A stretch of 64,000 nucleotides of DNA from the NCBI GenBank assembly GCA_965215755.1, contig OZ244119.1, positions 682,001-746,000 on the forward strand, in the 5' to 3' direction. Positions 35,795 to 43,663 of the stretch are shown here, piece by piece. The notes beneath the pieces were generated by a model. It saw nothing but the letters and a program-made list of their open reading frames with translations. It had not been told where the DNA came from and made no database searches. The stretch comes from Tectiglobus sp965215755 (lineage in GTDB: Bacteria; Pseudomonadota; Alphaproteobacteria; Rhizobiales; Hyphomicrobiaceae). The first letter of the stretch is position 1; each line of letters starts with the position of its first letter. The position numbers and the translations under genes were made by a program.

Positions 35795-35886
35795 GCTCGG
35801 CCCGGCTCCCGTGCTGAAATCAGTTCGCGCGCCAGCTTATCAGGAACCGGCAAGCATGACCTGCCACAATGCGTCGCCAGCGCCGG

Positions 35887-36480
35887 TTACGCTTGAGCCA
35901 GTCCGAGCGCAACGCGGAAGCGGCGTGCAATGGCCGCTCCGTCCTTCTCTGGAAGCATCCAGGGATCTTCACTAAGCGCGATCTTAGCGACGGCGAACGT
36001 CGGTCCGGGAGTCTTGAAGACAAGTTCGGCCAGATCATCGACCGCACTATGCTCTGTCACCAGCATTGTTTTCTTGATGCCGAAGCCTTCAGCAACCTTG
36101 CAAAGGTCGGCCTGGTTTGATGTCAGACCGGTTTGCTTACCGGTTTCGCCGAAGTGCTCGTTGTCGAGTACGAGGATTCCGAGGTTCTCCGGCGCGTGGT
36201 TTCCTACAACGCCGAGCGAGCCTATCCCCATCATCATTTCACCGTCGCCCGTCAACGCAAGAACGCGGCGATCGGGTCGTGCCAGCGCAAGACCGAGGGC
36301 TGTTGGCACAGCCATCCCCATGCCGCCCCACGAATAGAGGTACTCAGGGCTGTCACCCGCCGCAAATGTGTCCCAGGTCGGTGAGCCCAATCCAGGGACG
36401 ACAAGGGCGCCATCTCGCTTGGCCAACAGATCTGATACGAACTGCCGACGTTGAATCTTATTTGATCCGGTATTTGCCAT
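35887..36480 (-). CDS. TPP-binding (beta/ComE-like) subunit of a 2-oxo-acid decarboxylase
   Basis: The 197-residue protein corresponds to the pyrophosphate-binding half of a thiamine-diphosphate decarboxylase: SWGGMGMAVPTALGLALA, the GDG motif in LALTGDGEMMMGIGSL, and ILVLDNEHFGETGKQTG, as in sulfopyruvate decarboxylase ComE and phosphonopyruvate decarboxylase. The ATG at 36480 follows AGGA; a TTG three codons upstream is less likely. The gene for the alpha subunit ends 11 bp upstream. Split alpha/beta subunits are characteristic of ComDE-type sulfopyruvate decarboxylase. Neither subunit alone would be active. Confidence 0.85.
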   Translation of the reverse strand: MANTGSNKIQRRQFVSDLLAKRDGALVVPGLGSPTWDTFAAGDSPEYLYSWGGMGMAVPTALGLALARPDRRVLALTGDGEMMMGIGSLGVVGNHAPENLGILVLDNEHFGETGKQTGLTSNQADLCKVAEGFGIKKTMLVTEHSAVDDLAELVFKTPGPTFAVAKIALSEDPWMLPEKDGAAIARRFRVALGLAQA

Positions 36481-36491
36481 CTTGCTCAATC

Positions 36492-37016
36492 CTAGTCCTG
36501 TCCGAAGCCTTTGGCGCCCATGACGCGCTGACTGATCAATACTGCGCAGGACATGCCACCATGAAAGGCAATGTCGGCGGCGGCTGCAAAGGTCTCGCCC
36601 ACCTCAGCTGGATTTTCGACAGGGAAACATCGGACCCCGACGGCTTCCAGGGCGGGCTTGGCTCCCATACCCATCTGGACCTGCCATGGATTGAACTCTC
36701 CCCACATTCCACGCATGGTCACCAACATCAGGCATGGTGCCTTGAGGATGCTAGGATAGCCCAGTGCATTGATGCAGTTCCCGACACCAGACGACTGCAT
36801 GGCAATCATTGCCTTCTTGCCGCCGAGCCACTGCCCTGCAACCAGACCCATACCCTCCTCTTCGGTGGTCATGGTGATCAAGCGCATGGCCTTGTCATCG
36901 TTGATCATGTTGAGGAATTTTGTCAGACCACCGTCCGGCACTGTGCAGACGGTTTCGATATCGCGCTTCTTGACTTCAGCATAGACATCGTCTGACCAAT
37001 GATGGCCGTTGCTCAT
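36492..37016 (-). CDS. Pyrimidine-binding (alpha/ComD-like) subunit of a TPP 2-oxo-acid decarboxylase
   Basis: The 174-residue protein matches the PYR domain. ITMTTEEEGMGLVAGQWLGGK contains the catalytic glutamate that activates thiamine diphosphate. AMQSSGVGNCINALGYPSI and LVTMRGMWGEFNPWQ are strongly like ComD and phosphonopyruvate decarboxylase. It is the promoter-proximal gene of a pair with the ComE-like subunit. Known enzymes of this type decarboxylate sulfopyruvate to sulfoacetaldehyde or phosphonopyruvate to phosphonoacetaldehyde. No sulfolactate, taurine or phosphonate gene is beside it to decide between them. Confidence 0.85.
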   Translation of the reverse strand: MSNGHHWSDDVYAEVKKRDIETVCTVPDGGLTKFLNMINDDKAMRLITMTTEEEGMGLVAGQWLGGKKAMIAMQSSGVGNCINALGYPSILKAPCLMLVTMRGMWGEFNPWQVQMGMGAKPALEAVGVRCFPVENPAEVGETFAAAADIAFHGGMSCAVLISQRVMGAKGFGQD

Positions 37017-37280
37017 TTGATCTGTCTCCCGGGGACACCGCAGGCACTGATGCGATGCGACTCTTGTGGATTTGAGAACGTTGCTTTAGCGGGGTTTGTG
37101 GACCGTAGCAAAGCAGCGGGCTACAACCGGTAAATGAGAATCCGGGATGTGATCGAGCGACGCTTAGAGATGCGTTCGTTGCTAACAACTGCAATCCAAC
37201 CGACACCGCTCGATGCCTCCCTGCAGGCCCGGCAGCTTCGGGATGGAACCGGCGAGCTTTGATGGAGAACGCGTTATAGA

Positions 37281-38135
37281 ATGTCTGACCAGCCGCTCGT
37301 GACAGTTGGAATGCCGGTCTACAATGGTGCGAAGTTTCTTGCCAAGGCGATTGACGGCCTTAGCCGGCAGACAGCGTCCAATATCGAGATCATTGTGTCG
37401 GATGATGCCTCGAAAGATGAAAGCCCGACTATTCTGGCCGAGTGGGCCAGGGCCGATCCACGTGTCCGCGTTGAGCGCCATGTTGAAAATCTTGGAACGA
37501 TCGGCAACTTCGAATGGTTGGTGCATGAAGCCAAGGGCGACTATTTCATGTGGGCGGCGCAGGATGACAGCTGGTCGCCAGATTACATCGAGGTGTTGCG
37601 CGATACGCTCAACGCGACGTCCGACGCGGATCTCGCAGCCGCTGGCAACATTCTATTGACAGAGGATTGGCAGGAGTTCCGCAGGATCGGGGCACCGGAC
37701 ACGCGTCAACCGAGCAGTCTTTTCTTTAAGCAGTACCTCCTGAGACACGCACGCAATGGCTGGTTTTATGGGCTCTACCGCCGCAACGTCTTGATGAATG
37801 CGCTTCCGCTTGTGCGGGAATTTGGCCATGCCTGGGGTCATGATTTCATAACGCTGTTACCCATTCTGCTCTCGGGGCGCGTAACCGGTAACGACAGCGT
37901 CGTTTATTATCAGCGCATTACGACGCGCTCGGCAGATACGCTGAAGCCAAGGGCACTTTCAGAAGAGCGTCGGCTTTATCGTGACTTCACCAAAGCGGCC
38001 CTCCAAGGTCTCAGGGCAGCACCACTGTCGGCCACCGATCGTGCCTACCTTACTGCCTTCGTTATTAAGTACTGCAACCGCCATTCCGTGACATGGAAGC
38101 GCTTGCTGAAACGTCACTTAGGGCTGCGCAGCTGA
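37281..38135 (+). CDS. Family 2 glycosyltransferase
   Basis: The 284-residue protein starts with the GT-A fold: VTVGMPVYNGAKFLAKAIDGL, SNIEIIVSDDASKDES, and ENLGTIGNFEWLVHEAKGDY. The metal and nucleotide-sugar site is at AAQDDSWSPDYIEVL. The C-terminal third contains a region around GHAWGHDFITLLPIL where the acceptor base would lie. No transmembrane helix is apparent. GT2 enzymes of this length typically add sugars to polysaccharides or lipids. It stands alone between the TPP decarboxylase and a DUF1194 gene. The 264 bp upstream contain no other gene. Confidence 0.85.
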   Translation: MSDQPLVTVGMPVYNGAKFLAKAIDGLSRQTASNIEIIVSDDASKDESPTILAEWARADPRVRVERHVENLGTIGNFEWLVHEAKGDYFMWAAQDDSWSPDYIEVLRDTLNATSDADLAAAGNILLTEDWQEFRRIGAPDTRQPSSLFFKQYLLRHARNGWFYGLYRRNVLMNALPLVREFGHAWGHDFITLLPILLSGRVTGNDSVVYYQRITTRSADTLKPRALSEERRLYRDFTKAALQGLRAAPLSATDRAYLTAFVIKYCNRHSVTWKRLLKRHLGLRS

Positions 38136-38192
38136 CTTCAATGCTGATCTGACTTCCGCTGTGCCTGGATGGTTCTGTGCCGACGACAAATC

Positions 38193-38219
38193 GATCCCGG
38201 CAACACGTGCCGGGATGAT
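38193..38219. repeat. REP-like palindrome, single unit
   Basis: The unit starts GATCCCGGCAACACGTGCCG and continues through GGGATGA. This is a hairpin CATCCCGGCA / TGCCGGGAT type unit and is the same sequence, inverted, as the left arm of the pair at 46768-46857. It lies downstream of the glycosyltransferase gene and may also act as its 3' end. Confidence 0.85.
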
Positions 38220-38252
38220 GCTAAGAGTGGAGGGTGTTCGTGACGGGGAGGA

Positions 38253-38984
38253 CTATGACAGCAAATGCTGGCTTATCTCCCGAATCAGTTTCTTACGGAT
38301 CGCCTCCGCGTAGTCCTCGTAACGGTTGGCTTTCATGACAAATGCATTCGGTCCACCAATGACACGATGGTGGTAATAGTCCGTCAGGCGCGGTGTTTCA
38401 TTAAGGATTGCAAGGCCGTTGATCGTGACGCCGGATCTGACCGCACGGTTGCGGGCAAAATCAGGTGCATACCCGACATTGTCCATGCCATCGCCGGAGA
38501 TATCGATCACGTAACGGCCCGTTGTTGCCGGCGCCTGCAATGCGACCTTGCTTGCAAATTCAATGATCCCGGCGATGTGGGTTTCGCCATTGATGAACAT
38601 GCGCGGCATCGCTTTGACTTGATCGCTGAAATCCCCGGCCGCGTCCTGCGCGCCGATAATCTTCCATGGAACGGATATCGCCTGCTTTCCAACACCGGCC
38701 CACTGGACCACTGCCACCGCAATGCGCTTCCTCTGACCGAGTTGTATGGCAGCCAAGACCTCGGGATCGCGGAATGCGGCCGCGACGCCGTCACGCTGCA
38801 GACCATACTCATAAGCATTGACGCTGCCGGAGACATCCATCGCTAAGACGAGTGCCATGTCGACGGTATCCGTTGACCGTACAGGGGTTGCCGCGGGGCC
38901 AAGGAAACAGACAACGGCCAAGATGCCGGCGAGCATAATGCTGCATTGCCTGGATATCGTGCGAAGAGCAACGTCGCGGAACAT
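38253..38984 (-). CDS. DUF1194 protein with von Willebrand factor A-like fold
   Basis: The 243-residue protein has an N-terminal signal sequence (about 1-35, CSIMLAGILAVVCFLGPAATP). A VWA-type MIDAS motif, ALVLAMDVSGSVNAYEY (D-x-S-G-S), and ISGDGMDN, which supplies the second metal loop, follow. DUF1194 proteins are alphaproteobacterial periplasmic proteins of unknown function. It is transcribed towards the REP unit and the glycosyltransferase. It sits where recR is usually found after ybaB in related genomes, but it is unrelated to recR. Confidence 0.85.
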   Translation of the reverse strand: MFRDVALRTISRQCSIMLAGILAVVCFLGPAATPVRSTDTVDMALVLAMDVSGSVNAYEYGLQRDGVAAAFRDPEVLAAIQLGQRKRIAVAVVQWAGVGKQAISVPWKIIGAQDAAGDFSDQVKAMPRMFINGETHIAGIIEFASKVALQAPATTGRYVIDISGDGMDNVGYAPDFARNRAVRSGVTINGLAILNETPRLTDYYHHRVIGGPNAFVMKANRYEDYAEAIRKKLIREISQHLLS

Positions 38985-39099
38985 GAACTGCCACCGCCTG
39001 TTGGTTGAAAGGCGCTGACGTCATCATGAACGAAAATCAGGCGATGGCAATTGAATTGCAGGCGCGCAAGTCAGGGCAGTGCGCGCTATTAGCAGTGGA

Positions 39100-39420
39100 T
39101 CACCAAAGTTTGAGGCCTGGAGGAATGGGGAGACCGCCGGTCATTGCCTTCATCTTCTCCTGACTGGCCGCGTCGACCTTTGCCTTGGCATCGGCGGCTG
39201 CCGCTACAATCAGGTCTTCAACAATCTCTGCCTCATCAGGCTTCATCAGAGACGGATCAATTTTCACTCCACGCATCTCGCCCTTACCGTTGAGCGTGAC
39301 GGTGACCATGCCTGCGCCGGACTGCCCAATGATTTCCATGTCCGCAAGCTCTTGCTGCATCTCCTGCATCTTGGCCTGCATTTGCTGGACCTGTTTCATC
39401 ATGCCCATGAGGTCTTTCAT
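39100..39420 (-). CDS. ybaB: YbaB/EbfC nucleoid-associated protein
   Basis: The 106-residue protein reads MKDLMGMMKQVQQMQAKMQE, then the family core VTVTLNGKGEMRGVKIDPSL and EIVEDLIVAAAADAKAK. YbaB is a small dimeric DNA-binding protein conserved next to dnaX. GGAGAG is seven bases before the ATG. It follows dnaX by 33 bp and is probably cotranscribed with it. The C-terminus is short, ending GGLPIPPGLKLW. recR, which usually follows, is not here. Confidence 0.93.
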   Translation of the reverse strand: MKDLMGMMKQVQQMQAKMQEMQQELADMEIIGQSGAGMVTVTLNGKGEMRGVKIDPSLMKPDEAEIVEDLIVAAAADAKAKVDAASQEKMKAMTGGLPIPPGLKLW

Positions 39421-39453
39421 GTCTCACTCTCCAGTGCGTAATCGCTGTTCTAG

Positions 39454-41190
39454 CTATTCTTTATCAATATCTGAGTCGTCAAGCGGGCGGATCTGTTTGA
39501 TCTCCGCATCGGGGAATGCCTGCAGCACGGCCGCCACGGCCGGTTCCTGCTTGATTGCGGCAATCTCCGCCTCGTGCCGTGCGCGCTTCACATCACCGAT
39601 TGTTGGCTCACCACGCTCGCGGCCAACCGCAACAACCCAGCGGATACCAGTCCATTTGGTGAGCTTCTCACCCAGCTCGCCTGCCAACCCCTTTGGTGCG
39701 CCATCCAAGGGATAAAACTCGATTCGTCCTGGCTCGAACGCAATCAGGCTCATGTGCTCTTCGATGTGAACGCGCAACATGGCATCACGCCGTTCGCCGA
39801 CAAAGGCTGCCACCTCCTCGAAAGTTTGCGGCATAACGGCAGTTGTTGGCGATGGGGCGGATGCTGGTATGGCATCGGCAGCAGGTGCGAGATTGCCGGT
39901 TCCGCGATCAGCCACGGCAGCCGGACCATTCGTCGGAGGTGAAGCCCCTCCGTTGGGGCCCGACGCCGCCCGCGACTGTGACGCGCCGCCGTCGCCCAGC
40001 GCCTTGATTAGCTCATCGGGAGTCGGCAGATCGGCGGTGTGGGCGATACGGATAATCACCATTTCAGCTGCGGTTAGCGGGCTTGGTGCGCCGCCGACTT
40101 CGTCGATGCCTTTCAGCAACATCTGCCAGATCCGCGATAGCAGCGGTATGGATAGTTTTGATGCCAGTTCAACTGTTCTGGCCGCTTCTTCGGCCGAGAC
40201 TGTTTCTCCCGATGCATCGTCACCGGCAATTTTCGATCGTGTGGTGAGATGGACGGTCTCTGCCAGGTCATTCAGGACTTGGAGCGGATCGGCTCCGTCG
40301 GCGTGGAGACCTTCGAAGCCAGCTAGAGCACCTGCTGTATCGCCGCGCAGGATCGTCTCAAGCAGGTCAAAAACCCGGCCACGATCGGCAAGCCCGAGCA
40401 TAGCTCGAACGTTTTCGACATTGACCTGGCCGGAGCCCATTGCGATCGCTTGATCTAGAATGGAGAGGCCGTCGCGAACCGAGCCTTCTGCTGCCCGCGC
40501 AATCAGGCGCAAGCCATCTTCTTCGGCTGTAGCGCCCTCATTCTCGACGATCCGGGCAAAATGCTTGGTCAAATCAGGAACGCCGACGCGGCGAAGGTCA
40601 AAGCGCTGACAGCGCGAGAGCACCGTTACCGGAACTCTGCGCACTTCGGTCGTGGCGAAAATGAACTTCACATGCTCCGGGGGCTCCTCCAAAGTCTTCA
40701 GCAGCGCATTAAATGCACCTTTCGACAGCATATGGACTTCGTCGATGATGAAGACCTTGTAGCGCGCCGTCAGCGGACGATACTTTGCGCTTTCAATTAT
40801 CTCGCGAATATTGTCGATGCCGGTATTGGAGGCCGCGTCCATTTCAAGGACGTCGGGGTGCCGGGACTGGATAATCTCGAGGCAATGCGCACCATAACCT
40901 GCCAGATCGACAGTGGGGCGATCCTCAACACCGGGACCTGAGTAGTTCAGCGCCCGTGCCAGGATCCGAGCCGTGGTTGTTTTGCCGACACCTCGTACGC
41001 CTGTCAGCATATAACCTTGGGCAATTCTTTCCGAGGCAAACGCGTTTCGCAGCGTTGTGACCATGGCCTCCTGGCCGATCAGATCTTCAAATGTCTCCGG
41101 GCGATACTTTCGCGCGAGCACGACATAGGGCTGGGCCTGTTCATCGTCGCCGAGCAGCGAAGAGGTTGTGTTGTCGGTGGGGTCTGCCAT
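39454..41190 (-). CDS. dnaX: DNA polymerase III subunits gamma and tau
   Basis: DnaX is the ATPase of the clamp loader; tau also holds the core polymerases and helicase together. The 578-residue product has YVVLARKYRPETFEDLIGQE, Walker A GVRGVGKTTT (64-73), Walker B IIDEVHML, the SRC motif LSRCQRFDLRR, then a Pro/Ala-rich linker and a C-terminal tau domain. The zinc-module cysteines are replaced by a segment ending YGAHCLEIIQSRHPDV, the usual alphaproteobacterial form. I start at the ATG of 41190 (MADPTDNTTS) and not at an upstream TTG at 41220. I see no obvious slippery A-run frameshift site, so separate gamma production cannot be claimed. The SRP RNA gene lies directly upstream. Confidence 0.95.
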   Translation of the reverse strand: MADPTDNTTSSLLGDDEQAQPYVVLARKYRPETFEDLIGQEAMVTTLRNAFASERIAQGYMLTGVRGVGKTTTARILARALNYSGPGVEDRPTVDLAGYGAHCLEIIQSRHPDVLEMDAASNTGIDNIREIIESAKYRPLTARYKVFIIDEVHMLSKGAFNALLKTLEEPPEHVKFIFATTEVRRVPVTVLSRCQRFDLRRVGVPDLTKHFARIVENEGATAEEDGLRLIARAAEGSVRDGLSILDQAIAMGSGQVNVENVRAMLGLADRGRVFDLLETILRGDTAGALAGFEGLHADGADPLQVLNDLAETVHLTTRSKIAGDDASGETVSAEEAARTVELASKLSIPLLSRIWQMLLKGIDEVGGAPSPLTAAEMVIIRIAHTADLPTPDELIKALGDGGASQSRAASGPNGGASPPTNGPAAVADRGTGNLAPAADAIPASAPSPTTAVMPQTFEEVAAFVGERRDAMLRVHIEEHMSLIAFEPGRIEFYPLDGAPKGLAGELGEKLTKWTGIRWVVAVGRERGEPTIGDVKRARHEAEIAAIKQEPAVAAVLQAFPDAEIKQIRPLDDSDIDKE

Positions 41191-41240
41191 TTGAGATCGC
41201 GGTCCTGCTCCGAATACCAACTGTGCGGACCGGTATGGTC

Positions 41241-41276
41241 AACAAAACTTTATGGGCGGAGAGACTATATTCCGCC
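41241..41276 (-). terminator. Probable terminator of the SRP RNA gene
   Basis: On the minus strand a GGCGGA / TCCGCC stem with a 10-base loop is followed by CATAAAGTTTTG. The T-run is weak and not immediate, so this is a moderate prediction. It lies between ffs and the dnaX start. Confidence 0.5.
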
Positions 41277-41294
41277 ACGTGCAAGGATGCGAAG

Positions 41295-41391
41295 TGGGAG
41301 GCTGATCAACGACCCATGTCGGGCTCGTTAGGGCTGCTTCCTTCCGGATCTGACCCGGTTGGCGAGGGACACGTCCGCGCCAACCTCCCGA
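41295..41391 (-). ncRNA. ffs: Signal recognition particle RNA (bacterial small/4.5S type)
   Basis: Read on the minus strand, the sequence contains GGTCAGATCCGGAAGGAAGC followed by AGCC, the almost invariant Ffh-binding helix 8 with the GGAA tetraloop. The outer ends pair: GGGAGG at about 41384-41389 with CCTCCC at 41296-41301, enclosing a long hairpin of about 97 nt. ffs directly upstream of dnaX is a standard alphaproteobacterial arrangement. Exact ends are estimated from the terminal helix. The RNA joins Ffh to recognise signal sequences. Confidence 0.93.
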
Positions 41392-41600
41392 CCGGAATAT
41401 GGCGGTTTCGATACGGGAGGGCAAGGGGGGTTCTACGCCGCACACGTCAGATGCCGGTCGAACCTGAAACGACGTAACCGGATGAGACCCAGAATAACAC
41501 CGGCACATACCTGATTTTGCCCCGAAAACGGGGTGTTTCAGCGAGACGCCGTTGCGTGCGATCGGTACGTGTGCTGTTGTCGCGGCGCTGGAGGGACCTA

Positions 41601-42548
41601 ATGTTTATACCGACTATCCGCGAGTCATCGCTACTCGATCGCCAAAGCGTCAAGCGCTCGGATCATGACTATATCGACGCCCAAATGGATGATCCAGATA
41701 CCCGGATCCTTGTCCTGCTCGGCGACAAACCGGTGATCATCGCCGATGAGGAGCGCTCGGAGGCGAGTGCGAAGTGGTTCACGAAGCAGGATCTGGCGCA
41801 GTACGGGCTTCCCGTTGAGAAAAGCTACTTCCTGGGTACGCATCCTGATGGCGGTGCCCGCTTCGCGCTAGCGTTGGGGGAAGTTGAAGTTCAGCATGCC
41901 CCGGAAGCGATGCAGATCCTGTTCCCAATGGTCGACCTGAGATCGTTGGCGATGCAGGGCATCATGGGCCACGAAGACCTCTCAATGTTCGGGATGGCCA
42001 AATCCCTTGATCACTGGCACCAGAATGCGCGGTTCTGCGGCGCCTGCGGCAGCGAAAACATGATCCGTGATGGCGGTTGGCGGCGGAAATGCACGGGCTG
42101 CGGCAAGGACCAATTCCCGCGCACTGACCCTGTTGTCATTATGTTGATCGTCGACCCCGCGAATGACCGTTGTCTACTCGGTCATGAGGCGCGGTTCGTG
42201 CAGAATATGTGGTCTACGCTGGCAGGCTTCCTTGAACCGGGCGAAGACATTGCGCATGCCGTGCAGCGCGAGACATTCGAAGAAGCCGGGATTGTAGTTG
42301 AAGATGTCCGCTTTCACCTGACGCAGCCCTGGCCGTTCCCGCACTCGCTGATGATTGGTTGTCATGCCATCGCAAAGACAACCGAGATCAACATCGATCC
42401 CAACGAAATCCAGGAAGCCCGTTGGTTCTCACGCAACGAAATTCTTCTGATGCTGGATGATTCACATCCTGAAGGGCTGTGGGTTCCCGGCAAGCAAGCG
42501 ATTGCGCGCTCGCTTATTCAGGCTTTTGCCGACGGTGAGGTGAAGTAA
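41601..42548 (+). CDS. nudC: NAD(+)/NADH pyrophosphatase NudC (Nudix hydrolase)
   Basis: NudC hydrolyses NADH and removes NAD caps from RNA. The 315-residue protein has an N-terminal domain, the four-cysteine zinc site C146/C149/C164/C167 (CGACGSEN and KCTGCGKDQFPRTDP), and a complete Nudix box from G209 to about 231 (GFLEPGEDIAH, then RETFEEAGI), followed by PWPFPHSLMIG, the SQPWPFPxS signature of NADH pyrophosphatases. The ATG at 41601 has GGAGGG about six bases upstream; the open frame extends further but without support. It is divergent from ffs and dnaX. Confidence 0.93.
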   Translation: MFIPTIRESSLLDRQSVKRSDHDYIDAQMDDPDTRILVLLGDKPVIIADEERSEASAKWFTKQDLAQYGLPVEKSYFLGTHPDGGARFALALGEVEVQHAPEAMQILFPMVDLRSLAMQGIMGHEDLSMFGMAKSLDHWHQNARFCGACGSENMIRDGGWRRKCTGCGKDQFPRTDPVVIMLIVDPANDRCLLGHEARFVQNMWSTLAGFLEPGEDIAHAVQRETFEEAGIVVEDVRFHLTQPWPFPHSLMIGCHAIAKTTEINIDPNEIQEARWFSRNEILLMLDDSHPEGLWVPGKQAIARSLIQAFADGEVK

Positions 42549-42621
42549 TCGCCCATCTGGGCGGCTATCCAAACTAGCAGCACAGGCTTGCGCCAGCCTG
42601 TGTTACCCTCAATCCCAGTGT

Positions 42622-43113
42622 CTACGCGCTGCCCTTCACGTAAATCGGCGGCTTGGCGATGGTGCGGCCAACTTCCGGTGGCACCTCAAAAGCACCCTGT
42701 TCTTGCTGCAGTTCTGTCAGGCGTGAGACCAAAGGTTCGCGCATCGGGCAGACACGGCGTGCGGTAAGATCAACATGCAGGGAAAGAGCTTCCTGCAGCG
42801 CGACCTCCGACCCGTCATCAGCGCGGAACATCTGGCTCATGTAGCGGATCCGCTTGTCATCAAAACCTAACAGCGTGCTCTTGACTGTGAAGGCATCACC
42901 TTCGCGGATTTCCTTTTTGTAGTAGATGTGGAGGTCACCGGTGAACGTCGAGCACCCTGTTGTATCGCGGTAATGCTGGTTAAGCCCGAAGTGGCCGAAA
43001 AAGTCGTAGAGGCTCTCATCAATCGCCAGGACATAATAGGCGACGTTCATATGGCCGTTGTGGTCGATCCACTCGGGCAGGACCTTACCTTCGTAGGGCT
43101 TGGGTAGCGGCAT
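42622..43113 (-). CDS. Hot-dog fold acyl-CoA thioesterase (4HBT family)
   Basis: The 163-residue protein has the 4-hydroxybenzoyl-CoA thioesterase pattern: VLPEWIDHNGHMNVAYYVLA, where the aspartate of D-x-N-G-H is catalytic, then the hot-dog sheet DLHIYYKKEIREGD and SLHVDLTARRV. It resembles thioesterases found in carnitine-degradation clusters of alphaproteobacteria, but no carnitine gene is adjacent. Its substrate cannot be assigned. It is convergent with nudC. Confidence 0.83.
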   Translation of the reverse strand: MPLPKPYEGKVLPEWIDHNGHMNVAYYVLAIDESLYDFFGHFGLNQHYRDTTGCSTFTGDLHIYYKKEIREGDAFTVKSTLLGFDDKRIRYMSQMFRADDGSEVALQEALSLHVDLTARRVCPMREPLVSRLTELQQEQGAFEVPPEVGRTIAKPPIYVKGSA

Positions 43114-43663
43114 CGGAAGAAATCTCTCATTCCTGGTTTGTTTCGGTCATTGCCGGTCAATTAGCACAATCACTGCTGCAGATCTTCAGGTTTCGCACCC
43201 GATTTATCAACCGAACGCCGTTCATTAACCGAGGTTTAACCTCTTTCCGTTGCCATGAGATTTGATTGTCCGCGTGCTCTGAAAAGGTACTTCGATCATG
43301 GTTTTGGAAGTTGTATTGGCGACAGTTGCTGCTCTTGCATTTGCCCGGTGGATTGCGCCGCGCGTGCGGGAATTGCTGAATTACTCACTAAGCTGATGCC
43401 GGGAAGCCGCCTGCGCTTCTCTTCCAGCATCGAAATCATTGACATTCCGCGTCTTCTGAACGATTGTGCGGCGCATATCCGGCCCGCCTAGATCGAGCCG
43501 CTCCGACGTTCCGCCATATTATTGGATTTGGCCGTTCGACGGGGTCAACACCCGCCAGCGAGTTTCGCCCGCGGGTGCGTTTGTGTTTGGGCGGTTTCGT
43601 ATTCATATTTGATCTGACAGGCGGGGACAGGCCCCAACGCCCAAAAGATCAGTTCGAGGACAC
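43114..43663. other. 550-bp gap upstream of ffh; possible tiny ORFs only
   Basis: No normal gene fits. A 32-codon frame at 43298-43396 (MVLEVVLATVAALAFARWIA, ending LLNYSLS) would be a single membrane helix with a basic end. Its stop overlaps an ATG (TGATG) opening a 31-codon frame to 43491. Ribosome sites are weak (AAGG, spacing about 10). They could be leader peptides, a small membrane protein, or chance. The ffh promoter should lie at about 43500-43650. Confidence 0.3.

Noticed and set aside
41310..41420. SRP RNA on the plus strand
   Set aside because: The conserved GGAAGGAAGCAGCC only reads correctly on the minus strand.
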